Counted from the first letter of the stretch, positions 1-8,266 are shown. The stretch is 64,000 bases of DNA from Streptomyces griseomycini (GCF_014203535.1 NZ_JACHJI010000020.1:1-64000); one strand, 5' to 3'. The notes: generated from the sequence alone by a model not told the origin. Numbers and translations are program-made.

Positions 1-118
1 GCCGTGCGATGGCCAGCTTGTCGGCGACCGTGAGGTTGATGCCCTCGCGCTGGGCACCGTCGCGCAGGGTGGTGTCGAAGACGTGGAACGAGTCGTCGGG
101 CTCGCTGGTTGCGGTCAT
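1..118 (-). CDS. cimA: citramalate synthase, N-terminal fragment (cut by window edge)
   Basis: Only the first 39 codons are in the window; the rest lies to the left. The translation contains VFDTTLRDGAQREG, the N-terminal signature of the DRE-TIM metallolyase family (isopropylmalate, homocitrate and citramalate synthases), with the metal-binding Asp in TTLRDG. Start is the ATG at 118 with GGAG about 10 bases upstream. The GAQREG version of the motif and the neighbouring ilv/leu genes fit a citramalate synthase feeding isoleucine synthesis. An isopropylmalate synthase paralogue cannot be excluded from this fragment. Confidence 0.85.
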   Translation of the reverse strand, partial: MTATSEPDDSFHVFDTTLRDGAQREGINLTVADKLAIAR

Positions 119-421
119 GGTCTCAAGACTCCTGTGTTGATCTCGGCCTACCGGAATGACCGGTTCCACCGTCCCCCCATGGTCCCCCGCGCCAGGTTCC
201 CGGCGGTGGGTGGGGCCGGGAAACAGAAAAACCCCTCGCGGGTGCGAGAGGTCTGCGCGCGGGTCGAGGACGACGGTGTCCGCCCGTACGGTGTCGTACG
301 TGCGGTCACTGCGGACCGGCGCGCCTGCTGCCAATAATCGTGGCGAACGAGAGCACGGGGGCAGTCTGGCACAAGCCGCCCCCGCGCTCACCGTCCGTCT
401 CAGGATGCGGGCGGTGGGTGT
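119..421. other. 303-bp intergenic region between cimA and the beta-propeller gene
   Basis: No convincing gene is seen here. The region is the 5' leader of cimA and the 3' flank of the secreted beta-propeller gene, both on the minus strand. It holds one clear hairpin with a T-run (227-251). I found no Ile/Val-rich leader peptide with a good start in front of that hairpin. Confidence 0.6.
227..251 (-). terminator. intrinsic terminator or attenuator ahead of cimA
   Basis: Read on the minus strand the stem is CCTCTCGC/GCGAGGGG with a 4-base ACCC loop and one G-U pair, followed by five T's. It lies about 170 bases downstream of the beta-propeller stop and about 110 bases upstream of the cimA start. 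It could end the first gene or attenuate the second. A true T-run is rare in Streptomyces terminators, and the same architecture is used by the ilvB attenuator in this window. Confidence 0.7.
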
Positions 422-1702
422 TCAGCGCAGACGGCGGACGAAGACGTCCCGCAGGCCGTTGGTGTCGTCCGGGACCAGGTTGGTGGCCCAGCTCTCGAAG
501 GCCACCACGCGTCCGTCGCGGCTCAGCGCGACGTCCGCCCACGACTGGCTGTCGCTCTCGCCGCCGTCGTGGGCGACGGTCACCCTTTGGTTGACCCCCG
601 TGCGCAGGTCGCGGACGAACAGCGGGCCGCGCGCCGTCTCACCGGCGACCAGGCCGCTCGCGTCCGAACGGAAGACGACGTGCCGGCCGTCCTCGCTGAT
701 CACGGGCCCCCCGGAGTCGCCGTCCGTCTGTCCCCCGGCCGCGGTGAGCGAGACCCGCTCGGTGGCGCCGGTGCGCAGGTCGCGGACGAAGACGTCGTCC
801 TTGCCGTTGGTGTCGCCCGGCACCAGGCCGGACCCGGCCGAGGCGAAGGCGGCGTACCGGCCGTTCCCGCTGAAGGTGGGCAGCGTGGATCCCTGGCCCT
901 CCGGGTCGAACCGCTCCGTGCGCCCGCTGTCCCGGTCGTGGACGTAGACGGCGGAGCCGGTGCCCGGACGGTTCTGGAAGATCCTGTAGGCGACACGGCT
1001 GCCGTCGGCGCTCATCGTGAAGCCGGCGAAGTACCACGAGGTGCCCCCGGACGAGGGAGCCGTGGTCAGGCTCACCAGACGTGTGGTGCCCTCCTTGCGG
1101 TCCCGCAGGTAGAGGCCGGCCCACATGGTGTCGGTGCGCTCGTCGCCGTGGTCGGCGAGGTCCGAGACGAACGCCACGTACCGGCCGTCGCGGCTGACCT
1201 CGGTGTCCCCGTACGCCCCCGCGACGGGCCGGTCGTCGTCGGTGAGGCTCACCACCTCGGTCCGGTCCTTCACCCGGTCCCAGAGGAAGCGTCCGGAGTA
1301 GTAGGTGCCCTCCTCGATGGATCCCGTGTCCGCGGTGAACGTGACGTACCGCCCGTCGGCACTGATCTGCGGCGCATAGGCGTGCATCGTGTACTCACCG
1401 CCGTCGTCACGGACGCTGACCCGCTCGACGGTGCCCCGGCGCAGGTCGCGCAGGAAGACGTCGACCCGGCCGTTGGCGTCCCCCGGCACCAGGTTGTCCG
1501 CGTCCGACTCGAAGACGACGTAGCGGCCGTCGCCGCTCATCGACACCGTCCGCGAATCCGCGGACGCCTGTGCGCCGGTCGCGGAGACGTTGACGCGCTC
1601 GGTCTCCCCCCGCTCCGGGGCGGCCGACGCGGACAGCGCCGCCGTCGCCACCATCGCCCCCGCGATCACCGCGACGGACGCCCCCCGCATGGCTCTGTGC
1701 AT
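422..1702 (-). CDS. secreted PD40 (TolB-like) beta-propeller protein
   Basis: A 426-residue exported protein. Residues 1-28 form a Sec signal peptide (MHRAMRG, then a long Ala/Val stretch ending SASAAP). The mature part is built of repeats of the type S-DGRYV-F-S-A-NLVPGDTNG-DVFVRDL, typical of WD40-like/PD40 propeller blades, with about six or seven copies. The repeated GDTNG/GDANG loops suggest a Ca-binding or structural turn. A longer in-frame start exists at 1792, but the ATG at 1702 has an AGAGGGGG ribosome site and begins a clean signal peptide. No enzymatic residues are apparent. The role is probably extracellular binding or scaffolding, and the function is unknown. Confidence 0.85.
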   Translation of the reverse strand: MHRAMRGASVAVIAGAMVATAALSASAAPERGETERVNVSATGAQASADSRTVSMSGDGRYVVFESDADNLVPGDANGRVDVFLRDLRRGTVERVSVRDDGGEYTMHAYAPQISADGRYVTFTADTGSIEEGTYYSGRFLWDRVKDRTEVVSLTDDDRPVAGAYGDTEVSRDGRYVAFVSDLADHGDERTDTMWAGLYLRDRKEGTTRLVSLTTAPSSGGTSWYFAGFTMSADGSRVAYRIFQNRPGTGSAVYVHDRDSGRTERFDPEGQGSTLPTFSGNGRYAAFASAGSGLVPGDTNGKDDVFVRDLRTGATERVSLTAAGGQTDGDSGGPVISEDGRHVVFRSDASGLVAGETARGPLFVRDLRTGVNQRVTVAHDGGESDSQSWADVALSRDGRVVAFESWATNLVPDDTNGLRDVFVRRLR

Positions 1703-1841
1703 GGTTCCCCCTCTTCTCTTCCGCGTCTCCACGTTTCCCCGTGGGCGCTTCTCCCCCGGCCCCGTGCCGAGGCTGCCCAGAGCCAAGCGCACCGCCGGTC
1801 GCCGGTCAATCCGATGGATTCAGTACAACCCGGGCGGCGGT

Positions 1842-2444
1842 TCAGGCGTCCGTGAGGAGGGTCTGGGTGAGGAACTCCCGCACGTGGCCGAGAACGTGCG
1901 GTCGGTCCGTGCCGCGCAGGCCGATCGCCACGTGGATGGCGAGGCCGTCGAGCAGGGCGCGGAGGCGGGTCGCGTACCGGTCGGGGTCGACGCGGCGGAA
2001 CTCGCCCCGCGAGACGCCCTCGGCCAGCAGGGCCACCAGGTCGCGGTGCCAGGCGCCCTCGATGGCGGCCTGACGGTCGCGGGCGTCCGCGCCGGCGTTC
2101 TGCGAGCGGTTCCAGACCTCCAGCCACAGCGTCCAGTGCGGATCGCGGTGGCCGTCGGGGACGTACAGCTCCACGTAGGCGTCGAGGCGTTCGCGGGCGG
2201 TGGCCGGCCGGGCGAGCAGACGGGAACGCTCGGCGCCGAGGCGGCCCTCGCTCCACTCCAGGGTCTGCAGCAGCAGCTCGTCCTTGGAGCGGAAGTAGTA
2301 GACCAGGTGGCCGCTGCTCATGCCGACCTCCCGGCCGAGGGCGGCCATGGTGAGCTGCTCCAGGCCGCGCTCGGCGATCATCGCCATGGCGGCGGCGAGG
2401 ACGTCCTCGCGGGGCGGCGCGGGGGTGCGGCGGCGGGTGGTCAC
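1842..2444 (-). CDS. TetR family repressor, last gene of the urease-like operon
   Basis: 200 residues. The N-terminal helix-turn-helix is typical of TetR proteins (AAMAMIAERGLEQLTM, then ALGREVGMSSGHLVYYFRSK at about 20-55). The C-terminal half contains HWTLWLEVWNRS, resembling the BetI-type (TetR_C_6) ligand domain. The GTG start at 2444 overlaps the stop of the upstream gene by four bases (GTGA), so it is translationally coupled to the ureAB-ureC-deiminase operon. Inference: it autoregulates the operon through the palindrome near the ureAB promoter (6475-6491) and may also control the divergent permease. The ligand is unknown; a nitrogenous substrate of the operon is the obvious candidate. 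Confidence 0.88.
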   Translation of the reverse strand: MTTRRRTPAPPREDVLAAAMAMIAERGLEQLTMAALGREVGMSSGHLVYYFRSKDELLLQTLEWSEGRLGAERSRLLARPATARERLDAYVELYVPDGHRDPHWTLWLEVWNRSQNAGADARDRQAAIEGAWHRDLVALLAEGVSRGEFRRVDPDRYATRLRALLDGLAIHVAIGLRGTDRPHVLGHVREFLTQTLLTDA

Positions 2445-2917
2445 GCAGCGGCCTCCAGCCGTACCGCGTCCGGGACGAGCCGGGTCTCGTAGCCGCCCGA
2501 GCAGTCCGACGCCTCGACGGCGACCTCGGCCCCGCAGGAACAGACGCGGTTGACGCCCCGGTACGGGCTCGCGCCGCAGCAGCCGCCCAGGCGGGCGGTG
2601 TCGGGGTGGAAGTCGAGCTCCACGACGTCCTCGGGGTGCAGCACGTACGTGCCGCGCGGGCCGGCGGAGACGAGGAAGCCGCGCTCGTCGGACATCCACG
2701 TGCCGCCGGGCACGATGCCGTCGTACGCGTCGTCGTCCCCCTCGTGGGGCACGAACGGGGCACCGAACGGCCGGGGGTCTGTCACATAGGTCCCGCGCGG
2801 CACGCTGGGCGGGCCGTGGCGCCGGCCGTCCGGGCCCGGGTGCTCGGGCATCTCGTCGAGTCGGCGGACCGGCTCGGTCAGTCGACGGCCGCAGGCGGCG
2901 CAGAGCAGTACGTTCAC
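2441..2917 (-). CDS. conserved Cys-rich protein of unknown function
   Basis: 158 residues. It starts MNVLLCAACGRRL, with a CxxC pair at residues 6-9 that could bind zinc. A second cysteine group follows near the C-terminus (GGCCGASPYRGVNRVCSCG, then SDCSGG). The middle has two similar segments around PRGTYVTDP and PRGTYVLHPEDV, suggesting an internal duplication. The ATG at 2917 lies 9 bases after the deiminase stop, and the gene ends in a GTGA overlap with the TetR gene, so it belongs to the same operon. I do not recognise a named family. Its role may be metal handling or a small-molecule-binding accessory, which is a guess. Confidence 0.75.
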   Translation of the reverse strand: MNVLLCAACGRRLTEPVRRLDEMPEHPGPDGRRHGPPSVPRGTYVTDPRPFGAPFVPHEGDDDAYDGIVPGGTWMSDERGFLVSAGPRGTYVLHPEDVVELDFHPDTARLGGCCGASPYRGVNRVCSCGAEVAVEASDCSGGYETRLVPDAVRLEAAA

Positions 2918-2926
2918 CCGTCCGTT

Positions 2927-3976
2927 CTACCGGACCGCCGCCCTGGGCTGCTGCTGCGTGATGCAGTGGATGCCGCCGCCGCCCGCGAAGATCGTGCGCG
3001 CGTCGACGAGCGTCACCGTCCGCTCGGGGAAGAGGCGGCGGAAGATGCCGGCGGCGACCTCGTCGCGGGGGTCGTCGAACCCGCAGAGCACCACGCCGCC
3101 GTTGCAGAGGTAGTGGTTGATGTAGGAGTAGTCGGCCCAGTGACCGTCGGCCTCCAGGACGGTCGGCGCGGGCACCTCGACCACCTCCAGGCGGCGGCCG
3201 CGTGCGTCCGTCTGCGCCCTGAGCATGCCGATGACCTCCCGGCTCAGCTCGTGGTCGGGGTGCGCCGGGTCCGGCTGGTGGTGGGCGACGACCACACCGG
3301 GACGGGCGAACGCGGCCACGATGTCGACGTGGCCGAGGGTGCCGAAGCCGTGCGGGGGGTAGTCGGCGGTGAGCCCGCGCGGCAGCCAGACGGCCTTGCG
3401 GGTGCCGAGGTGGGCGTGGATCTCCGCTTCGACCTGCTCCTTCGTCCAGCCGGGGTTGCGCTCGGGGCCGAGCTGGACCGTCTCCGTGAGCAGGACGGTG
3501 CCCTCGCCGTCGACGTGGATCCCGCCGCCCTCGTTGACGAGTCCCGAGGTGTACGTCCGTGCCCCGGCGAGGTCCGAGACGTGCGCGGCGATCTTCGCGT
3601 CGTGCTCCCAGCGGGCCCACTCCTGGGCGCCCCAGCCGTTGAACGTCCAGTCGACGGCGGCCAGTCCGCCCCGGCCGTCGGTGAGGAAGGTGGGCCCGAT
3701 GTCGCGCATCCAGGCGTCGTCCAGGTCCCGCTCGACGGTGTCGACGCCGGGGCCGAGCAGCTCCCGCGCCCCGGCGGACTGCCCGGGGCCGCACACCACC
3801 GTCACCGGCTCGAACCGGCGGACCGCGCGGGCCACCGACGCCCAGGCGGACCGCGCGGCGGCCAGCTCCCCGGGATCGGCGAAGGTGTGGTTGGTGCCGG
3901 GCCAGGCCATCCAGGTGCGTTCGTGCGGGGTCCATTCGGCGGGCATGCGGAAGCCGTCGGCTGCGGGCGTGTTCAT
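2927..3976 (-). CDS. aguA: agmatine deiminase family protein
   Basis: 349 residues, the normal length for agmatine deiminase (agmatine + H2O to N-carbamoylputrescine + NH3). Family motifs are clear: MPAEWTPHERTWMAWP at the N-terminus, DDAWMRDIGPTFL, LVNEGGGIHVDGEGT, GHVDIVAAF, YINHYLCNGGVV, and the C-terminal catalytic-Cys motif GGGGIHCITQQ. The guanidino-modifying Cys, His and acidic residues all appear present. Start is the ATG at 3976, 8 bases after the ureC stop, so it is cotranscribed with the urease-like subunits. A peptidylarginine-deiminase-like role cannot be ruled out on sequence, but the operon context favours small-molecule guanidine or polyamine nitrogen release. Confidence 0.93.
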   Translation of the reverse strand: MNTPAADGFRMPAEWTPHERTWMAWPGTNHTFADPGELAAARSAWASVARAVRRFEPVTVVCGPGQSAGARELLGPGVDTVERDLDDAWMRDIGPTFLTDGRGGLAAVDWTFNGWGAQEWARWEHDAKIAAHVSDLAGARTYTSGLVNEGGGIHVDGEGTVLLTETVQLGPERNPGWTKEQVEAEIHAHLGTRKAVWLPRGLTADYPPHGFGTLGHVDIVAAFARPGVVVAHHQPDPAHPDHELSREVIGMLRAQTDARGRRLEVVEVPAPTVLEADGHWADYSYINHYLCNGGVVLCGFDDPRDEVAAGIFRRLFPERTVTLVDARTIFAGGGGIHCITQQQPRAAVR

Positions 3977-3984
3977 GAGGGTCC

Positions 3985-5697
3985 TCAGAGGAAGTAGAGG
4001 CGGTTGAGGGAGACCGAGTCGGCGGGCTCGGAGCGCAGCGGTTCGCCGTCGAGGGTGACCAGCCCGGTGCGCTGGTCGACGTCGACGGCTCCGGTACGGG
4101 AGTTGCGGCGCAGGTCGGCCGGGCCGATGCCGCGGGTGCCGCGGACGGCGACCCTGCGGCGCCGGGTGGGCATCGTGTCGTTGCCCCGGTCGAGGGCGGC
4201 CTGGGCGACGAAGGCGACGGAGATGTCGGCGGGCGTGGCCCCGTGCGCCCCGAACTGCGGCCCGAGCACGAGGGGTTCGCAGGTGTCGGTGGCCGCGTTG
4301 GGGTCGCCGACGACCCCGTACGCCGGGAAGCCCGCCTTCAGCACGAGCTGCGGTTTGGCGCCGAAGTACTCCGGCCGCCACAGCACGATGTCGGCGAGCT
4401 TGCCGGTCTCGATCGAGCCGACCTCGTGCGACAGGCCGTGCGCGATGGCCGGGTTGATCGTCAGCTTGGCGATGTAGCGCAGGACGCGCTCGTTGTCGTC
4501 GTCCCCGTCGGCGCCGAACTGGGCCTTCATCTTCCCGGCCATGGCGAAGGTGCGGCGGACCGTCTCGCCGGCGCGGCCCATGCCCTGCGCGTCGGAGGAG
4601 GTGATGCCGATCGCGCCCAGGTCGTGCAGGACGTCCTCGGCGCCCATGGTCCCGGCGCGGATGCGGTCACGGGCCATGGCGGCGTCGCCGGGCAGGTCGG
4701 TCTTGAGGTCGTGGACGGAGACGATCATGCCGTAGTGCTCGGCGACCGCGTCCCGGCCGAAGGGCAGGGTGGGGTTGGTGGAGGAGCCGATGACGTTCGG
4801 CACGCCCGCCATCTTCAGGACGTTGGGGACGTGCCCGCCGCCGCAGCCCTCGATGTGGAAGGCGTGGATGGTGCGGCCCTCCAGCACCCGCAGGGTGTCC
4901 TCGACCGACAGGCACTCGTTCAGCCCGTCGCTGTGCAGGGCGACCTGGACGTCGTGCTCCTCGGCGACGCGCAGCGCCGTGTCCAGGGCCCGGGTGTGGG
5001 CGCCCATGTCCTCGTGCACCTTGAAGCCGCAGGCGCCGCCCTCGGCGAGCGCCTCGATCAGGGGCGCCTCGTGCGACGACGAACCCCGGCCGAGGAAACC
5101 GATGTTGACGGGCCAGGCGTCGAAGGCGCCGAACGCGTGCTTGAGCGCCCAGGGGGAGTTGACCCCGACGCCCCACACGGGCCCGAACTCCTGCCCGATG
5201 ACCGTGGTCACCCCGGAGGCGAGCGAGGCCTCCATGATGCGCGGCGACAGCAGGTGGACGTGGGTGTCGACGGCTCCGGCGGTGGCGATCAGCCCTTCCC
5301 CGGACACGATGGACGTGCCGGTGCCGACCACGACGTCCACCCCGTCGAGGGTGTCGGGGTTCCCGGCCCGGCCGATCGCGTGGATCCGGCCCTCGCGGAT
5401 GCCGATGGACACCTTGCGGACGCCCTGCACGGCGTCGATCACGACGACGTTGCTGATCACGACGTCGCAGGTCTCGCGCACGGCGGCGGCCTTCAGGTGC
5501 AGGCCGTCGCGGGCGGTCTTGCCGAAGCCGGCCAGGAACTCGTCGCCGTGGCGCTGGGCGTCGGACTCGACGCGGATCACCAGCCCCGAGTCGCCGAGGC
5601 GGACGCGGTCGCCGGCGCGGGGGCCGTGGGCGGCGGCGTAGGCGTGCGGGTCGATGTGGATCGACTCGCTGGCCTCCCGCCCCTTCGAGCGGCTCAT
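3985..5697 (-). CDS. ureC: urease alpha-type subunit, divergent (flap Cys replaced)
   Basis: 570 residues, full urease-alpha length. Compared from memory with Klebsiella UreC, every nickel ligand is present: DTHVH (two His), GFKVHED (carbamylated Lys), ALHSD (His), FHIEG (His) and SSDA (Asp). The substrate His in KVHED and the Arg in RIR are also kept. The mobile flap differs: the usual MVCHHLD reads VSVHDLK, so the flap Cys is Val while the catalytic His remains. The loop after GVTT is several residues shorter and lacks the ATTCTPG stretch. ATG 5697 overlaps the ureAB stop (ATGA). No ureDEFG maturation genes are in the window, so nickel loading must come from elsewhere if it happens. The substrate may not be urea. 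Confidence 0.9.
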   Translation of the reverse strand: MSRSKGREASESIHIDPHAYAAAHGPRAGDRVRLGDSGLVIRVESDAQRHGDEFLAGFGKTARDGLHLKAAAVRETCDVVISNVVVIDAVQGVRKVSIGIREGRIHAIGRAGNPDTLDGVDVVVGTGTSIVSGEGLIATAGAVDTHVHLLSPRIMEASLASGVTTVIGQEFGPVWGVGVNSPWALKHAFGAFDAWPVNIGFLGRGSSSHEAPLIEALAEGGACGFKVHEDMGAHTRALDTALRVAEEHDVQVALHSDGLNECLSVEDTLRVLEGRTIHAFHIEGCGGGHVPNVLKMAGVPNVIGSSTNPTLPFGRDAVAEHYGMIVSVHDLKTDLPGDAAMARDRIRAGTMGAEDVLHDLGAIGITSSDAQGMGRAGETVRRTFAMAGKMKAQFGADGDDDNERVLRYIAKLTINPAIAHGLSHEVGSIETGKLADIVLWRPEYFGAKPQLVLKAGFPAYGVVGDPNAATDTCEPLVLGPQFGAHGATPADISVAFVAQAALDRGNDTMPTRRRRVAVRGTRGIGPADLRRNSRTGAVDVDQRTGLVTLDGEPLRSEPADSVSLNRLYFL

Positions 5698-6446
5698 CGC
5701 CCGTCTCCTTCCGACGCGGCCTCCGTGCCTTGCGCGGCTTGCGTGCTCCCTGTGACTCCGGCGGTTTCCGCGACTCCGAGGTATCCGCAGGCCGCGGCCC
5801 GGCGCATGGCCTCTTCCCTGGCGCCCGGCGCGTCCAGCGGCCCGTCGACCAGACCGGCGAACCCGATCGCGACCCGCCGCCCGCCGATCGGCACGAGACC
5901 GACCTCGCGGCTCTCCCCGGGGCCGAAGCGGACCGAGGAACCGGCGGGGACGGCCAGGCGCATGCCGTAGGCCCGTTCGCGGTCGAAGTCCAGGCGCGGA
6001 TTGGCCTCGAAGAAGTGGAAGTGCGAGGTGACGGAGACGGGCACGGTCGCGGTGTTGGTGACCGGGAGCCGCACCGCCGCCTCGGGCTCGTCGTGCTCCG
6101 GCCCCGGCAGCAGCGCCCCCGGCGCCCGCTCGGCCAGTGAGCCGCCGGCGATCGGGTCGGAGACCACGGCGAGCCGGGAGCCGTCGTCGAAGACCGCCTC
6201 GACGTGCACCTCGGTGACCACGTCGGCGACGCCCGGCAGCACGTCGTCCGGGCCCAGCACCGACCGGGCGCGCTCGACCGCCTCGGCCAGCCGGGCGCCG
6301 TCGCGGGCCGCCTCGCACACCGCGTCGGCGATGAGCGCGGTCGCCTCCGGCACGTTGAGCCGCAGGCCGCGCGCCCTGCGGGCCCGGGCCAACTCGGCGG
6401 CCGAGAACAGCAGCAGCCGGTCACGTTCCGTGGGTGTCAGCCGCAC
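5694..6446 (-). CDS. ureA: fused urease gamma/beta-type subunit
   Basis: 250 residues joining two usually separate small subunits. Residues 1-100 are gamma-like (MRLTPTERDRLLLFSAAELA, then LNVPEATALIADAVCEAARDG, then EVHVEAVFDDGS). Residues 105-210 are beta-like (LPVTNTATVPVSVTSHFHFFEAN, RAYGMRLAVPAGSSVRF, GPGESREVGLVPIGG). The last 40 residues are a low-complexity Ala/Glu/Gly tail. The GTG start at 6446 has a near-perfect ribosome site (AAGGAGGTGA), stronger than most in the window. It is the first gene of the operon and ends in an ATGA overlap with the alpha subunit. A palindrome 29 bases upstream (6475-6491) is the likely operator. Confidence 0.9.
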   Translation of the reverse strand: MRLTPTERDRLLLFSAAELARARRARGLRLNVPEATALIADAVCEAARDGARLAEAVERARSVLGPDDVLPGVADVVTEVHVEAVFDDGSRLAVVSDPIAGGSLAERAPGALLPGPEHDEPEAAVRLPVTNTATVPVSVTSHFHFFEANPRLDFDRERAYGMRLAVPAGSSVRFGPGESREVGLVPIGGRRVAIGFAGLVDGPLDAPGAREEAMRRAAACGYLGVAETAGVTGSTQAAQGTEAASEGDGR

Positions 6447-6474
6447 GGCGCGTCACCTCCTTGTCTCCCCAGAG

Positions 6475-6491
6475 TTAGAGCACCACTCTAA
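6475..6491. promoter_or_regulatory. 17-bp palindrome upstream of ureAB, putative TetR operator
   Basis: TTAGAG-CACCA-CTCTAA is a perfect inverted repeat (6-bp arms, 5-bp centre) 29 bases upstream of the ureAB GTG. It lies in the only AT-richer part of the divergent intergenic region. It is a plausible binding site for the TetR protein encoded at the end of the operon (inference). Confidence 0.55.
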
Positions 6492-6543
6492 ACACGAGAA
6501 GGCCACACGCCAACCATTGACGAGGGAACAGGCGAAGCGTCAC

Positions 6544-6560
6544 ATTGAGCGTCGCTCAAT
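6544..6560. promoter_or_regulatory. 17-bp palindrome upstream of the permease, putative operator
   Basis: ATTGAGCGTCGCTCAAT is a perfect palindrome (8-bp arms around one base) ending 30 bases before the permease ATG. It differs in sequence from the palindrome facing ureAB, so the two divergent promoters may be read by different regulators or by one relaxed repressor. Confidence 0.55.
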
Positions 6561-6590
6561 ACTTCTGGCGGCCGTCGAAGGGGACCAGCC

Positions 6591-8027
6591 ATGCCGATCG
6601 AACAGCGCGGAGTCGACACCATCCCCGAGGAGGAACGCACCAGCGGACCGCGGGACCTCGTCTCGATCCTGCTGGGCTCCAACCTCTGCCTCGGCGTGAT
6701 CGTCTTCGGCTGGCTGCCGCCGTCCTTCGGCCTGGACTGGTGGTCGTCGGTCAGCGCCGTGGTGGCGGGCACGGTGGTCGGCGTGGTGTTCACGGCACCG
6801 CTGGCGCTGGTCTCGCTGCGCACCGGCACCAATCTGTCGACCTCGTCCGGCGCCCAGTTCGGCGTGCGCGGCCGGCTGGTCGGCTCGGTGGTCGGCCTGC
6901 TGCTGGCGCTCGGCTACACGGCGCTGACCGTGTGGATCGGCGGCGACGTGATGGTGGGCGTCCTCGGGCGGCTGTTCGGGATGGCGCAGAGCGAGCTGTC
7001 GTACGGCATCGTCTACGGACTGCTCGCCGCGGCGACGGTCGCGGGCGCGGTGTACGGCTACCGGGTGCTGCTCGCCATGTCCCGGGTGCTGGCGTTCGGC
7101 ATGACGGCCCTGCTGGTGCTCGGCGTGGTCGCCTACGCCCCCGGCTTCACCACGGACGCGCTCCCCGGAACCGGAGGCTACCTGCTGGACGGGTACTGGC
7201 CGACCTGGCTGCTCGCGGCGGTGGCCGCCGGCCTCTCCGGCCCGATCGCCTTCATCACCCTGCTCGGCGACTACACCCGCTACGTCTCCCCCGCCCGCCA
7301 CTCCTCCCGCCGGGTGCTGCGCGCGACCTGGCTGGGACTGTCGCTGGGCCTGCTGGTGCCGCAGCTCTTCGGCACCTTCACCTCGTACGCCGCCCGCGCC
7401 GCGCTCGACTACGCCGGCCCGCTGGTGGACGCCTCGCCCGGCTGGTACCTGCTTCCGCTGCTGCTCGCCGCCTCCGCGGGCTCGGTCGGCAACGCGGGGC
7501 TGATGCTGTACTCGATGGGCCTGGACCTGGACGCCATCCTGCCGCGCGCCTCCCGCGCCCGGGCGACGTACACCGTCGCCGTGGTCGCCACCGTCTGCGT
7601 CTTCGTGGGGCACTACGCCTGGGACGCGCAGTCCGCGATGACGTCCTTCGTGCTGCTGCTGACCGCGATCGGCACGCCGTGGGCGGTGATCACGCTGATC
7701 GGCTTCGCCCGCTGCGGCGGGGAGTACGACGCCGACGCGCTCCAGGTCTTCAACCGCCGCGCGCGGGGCGGGATCTACTGGTACCACGCGGGCTGGAACA
7801 TCCCGGCGACGGTCTCCTGGGCGGCGGGCGCGGTCGTCGGCGTCCTGGCGGTGTCCCTGCCGTCGTACGAGGGCCCGCTGCTGGCACTGACCGGCGGGGT
7901 GGACTGCAGCTTCCTGCTGTCGGGCGCGGTGGGCGGGCTGCTCCACCTGGCGCTGGCCCCTCGTGGTCCGGTGCCTTCCGGCCCGGCGGCGCCGGTCGCC
8001 TCACCCGCCGAGAGCGCCCGCTCCTGA
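6591..8027 (+). CDS. NCS1-type purine/cytosine permease family transporter
   Basis: 478 residues with about 12 membrane segments. Family features include the N-terminal segment LGSNLCLGVIVFGWLPPSFGL, LRTGTNLSTSSGAQFGVRGR at about residues 80-100 (the substrate-region consensus of the Fcy/CodB group), and FITLLGDYTRYVSP at about 225-240. It is divergent from the urease-like operon across 144 bp and probably imports a nucleobase-like or ureide-like nitrogen compound used by that operon. The substrate cannot be told from sequence; cytosine, purine, allantoin and hydantoin are all in family range. The ATG at 6591 follows GAAGGGGACC. Confidence 0.88.
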   Translation: MPIEQRGVDTIPEEERTSGPRDLVSILLGSNLCLGVIVFGWLPPSFGLDWWSSVSAVVAGTVVGVVFTAPLALVSLRTGTNLSTSSGAQFGVRGRLVGSVVGLLLALGYTALTVWIGGDVMVGVLGRLFGMAQSELSYGIVYGLLAAATVAGAVYGYRVLLAMSRVLAFGMTALLVLGVVAYAPGFTTDALPGTGGYLLDGYWPTWLLAAVAAGLSGPIAFITLLGDYTRYVSPARHSSRRVLRATWLGLSLGLLVPQLFGTFTSYAARAALDYAGPLVDASPGWYLLPLLLAASAGSVGNAGLMLYSMGLDLDAILPRASRARATYTVAVVATVCVFVGHYAWDAQSAMTSFVLLLTAIGTPWAVITLIGFARCGGEYDADALQVFNRRARGGIYWYHAGWNIPATVSWAAGAVVGVLAVSLPSYEGPLLALTGGVDCSFLLSGAVGGLLHLALAPRGPVPSGPAAPVASPAESARS

Positions 8028-8266
8028 CGGTGCCCGCGTCCCCGCACCCCTCGGTGGCCGGGACGCCGAGCGCCGCCGTCCCGCCGGGAAGAGCGGCGGC
8101 GCGGTGGGGCCGGGACCCGGGGCCTGAGCCGGCGGGGCCGCCGGTGCGGGCGGAGGCGCTGTCGCCGGGCACCGGGGCCGGGTGCGTGCGGAGGAAGGGC
8201 CGTGGGGGTGCCCGAGCGCGCCGGGTCCCCGCGTCCGGGGGCGCCTCACCGCCCTCACGGCCCTGT

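Noticed and set aside
1842..8027. canonical urease locus
   Set aside because: The alpha subunit lacks the flap Cys and there are no ureD/E/F/G genes next to it, so it was not called a standard urea-hydrolysing locus.
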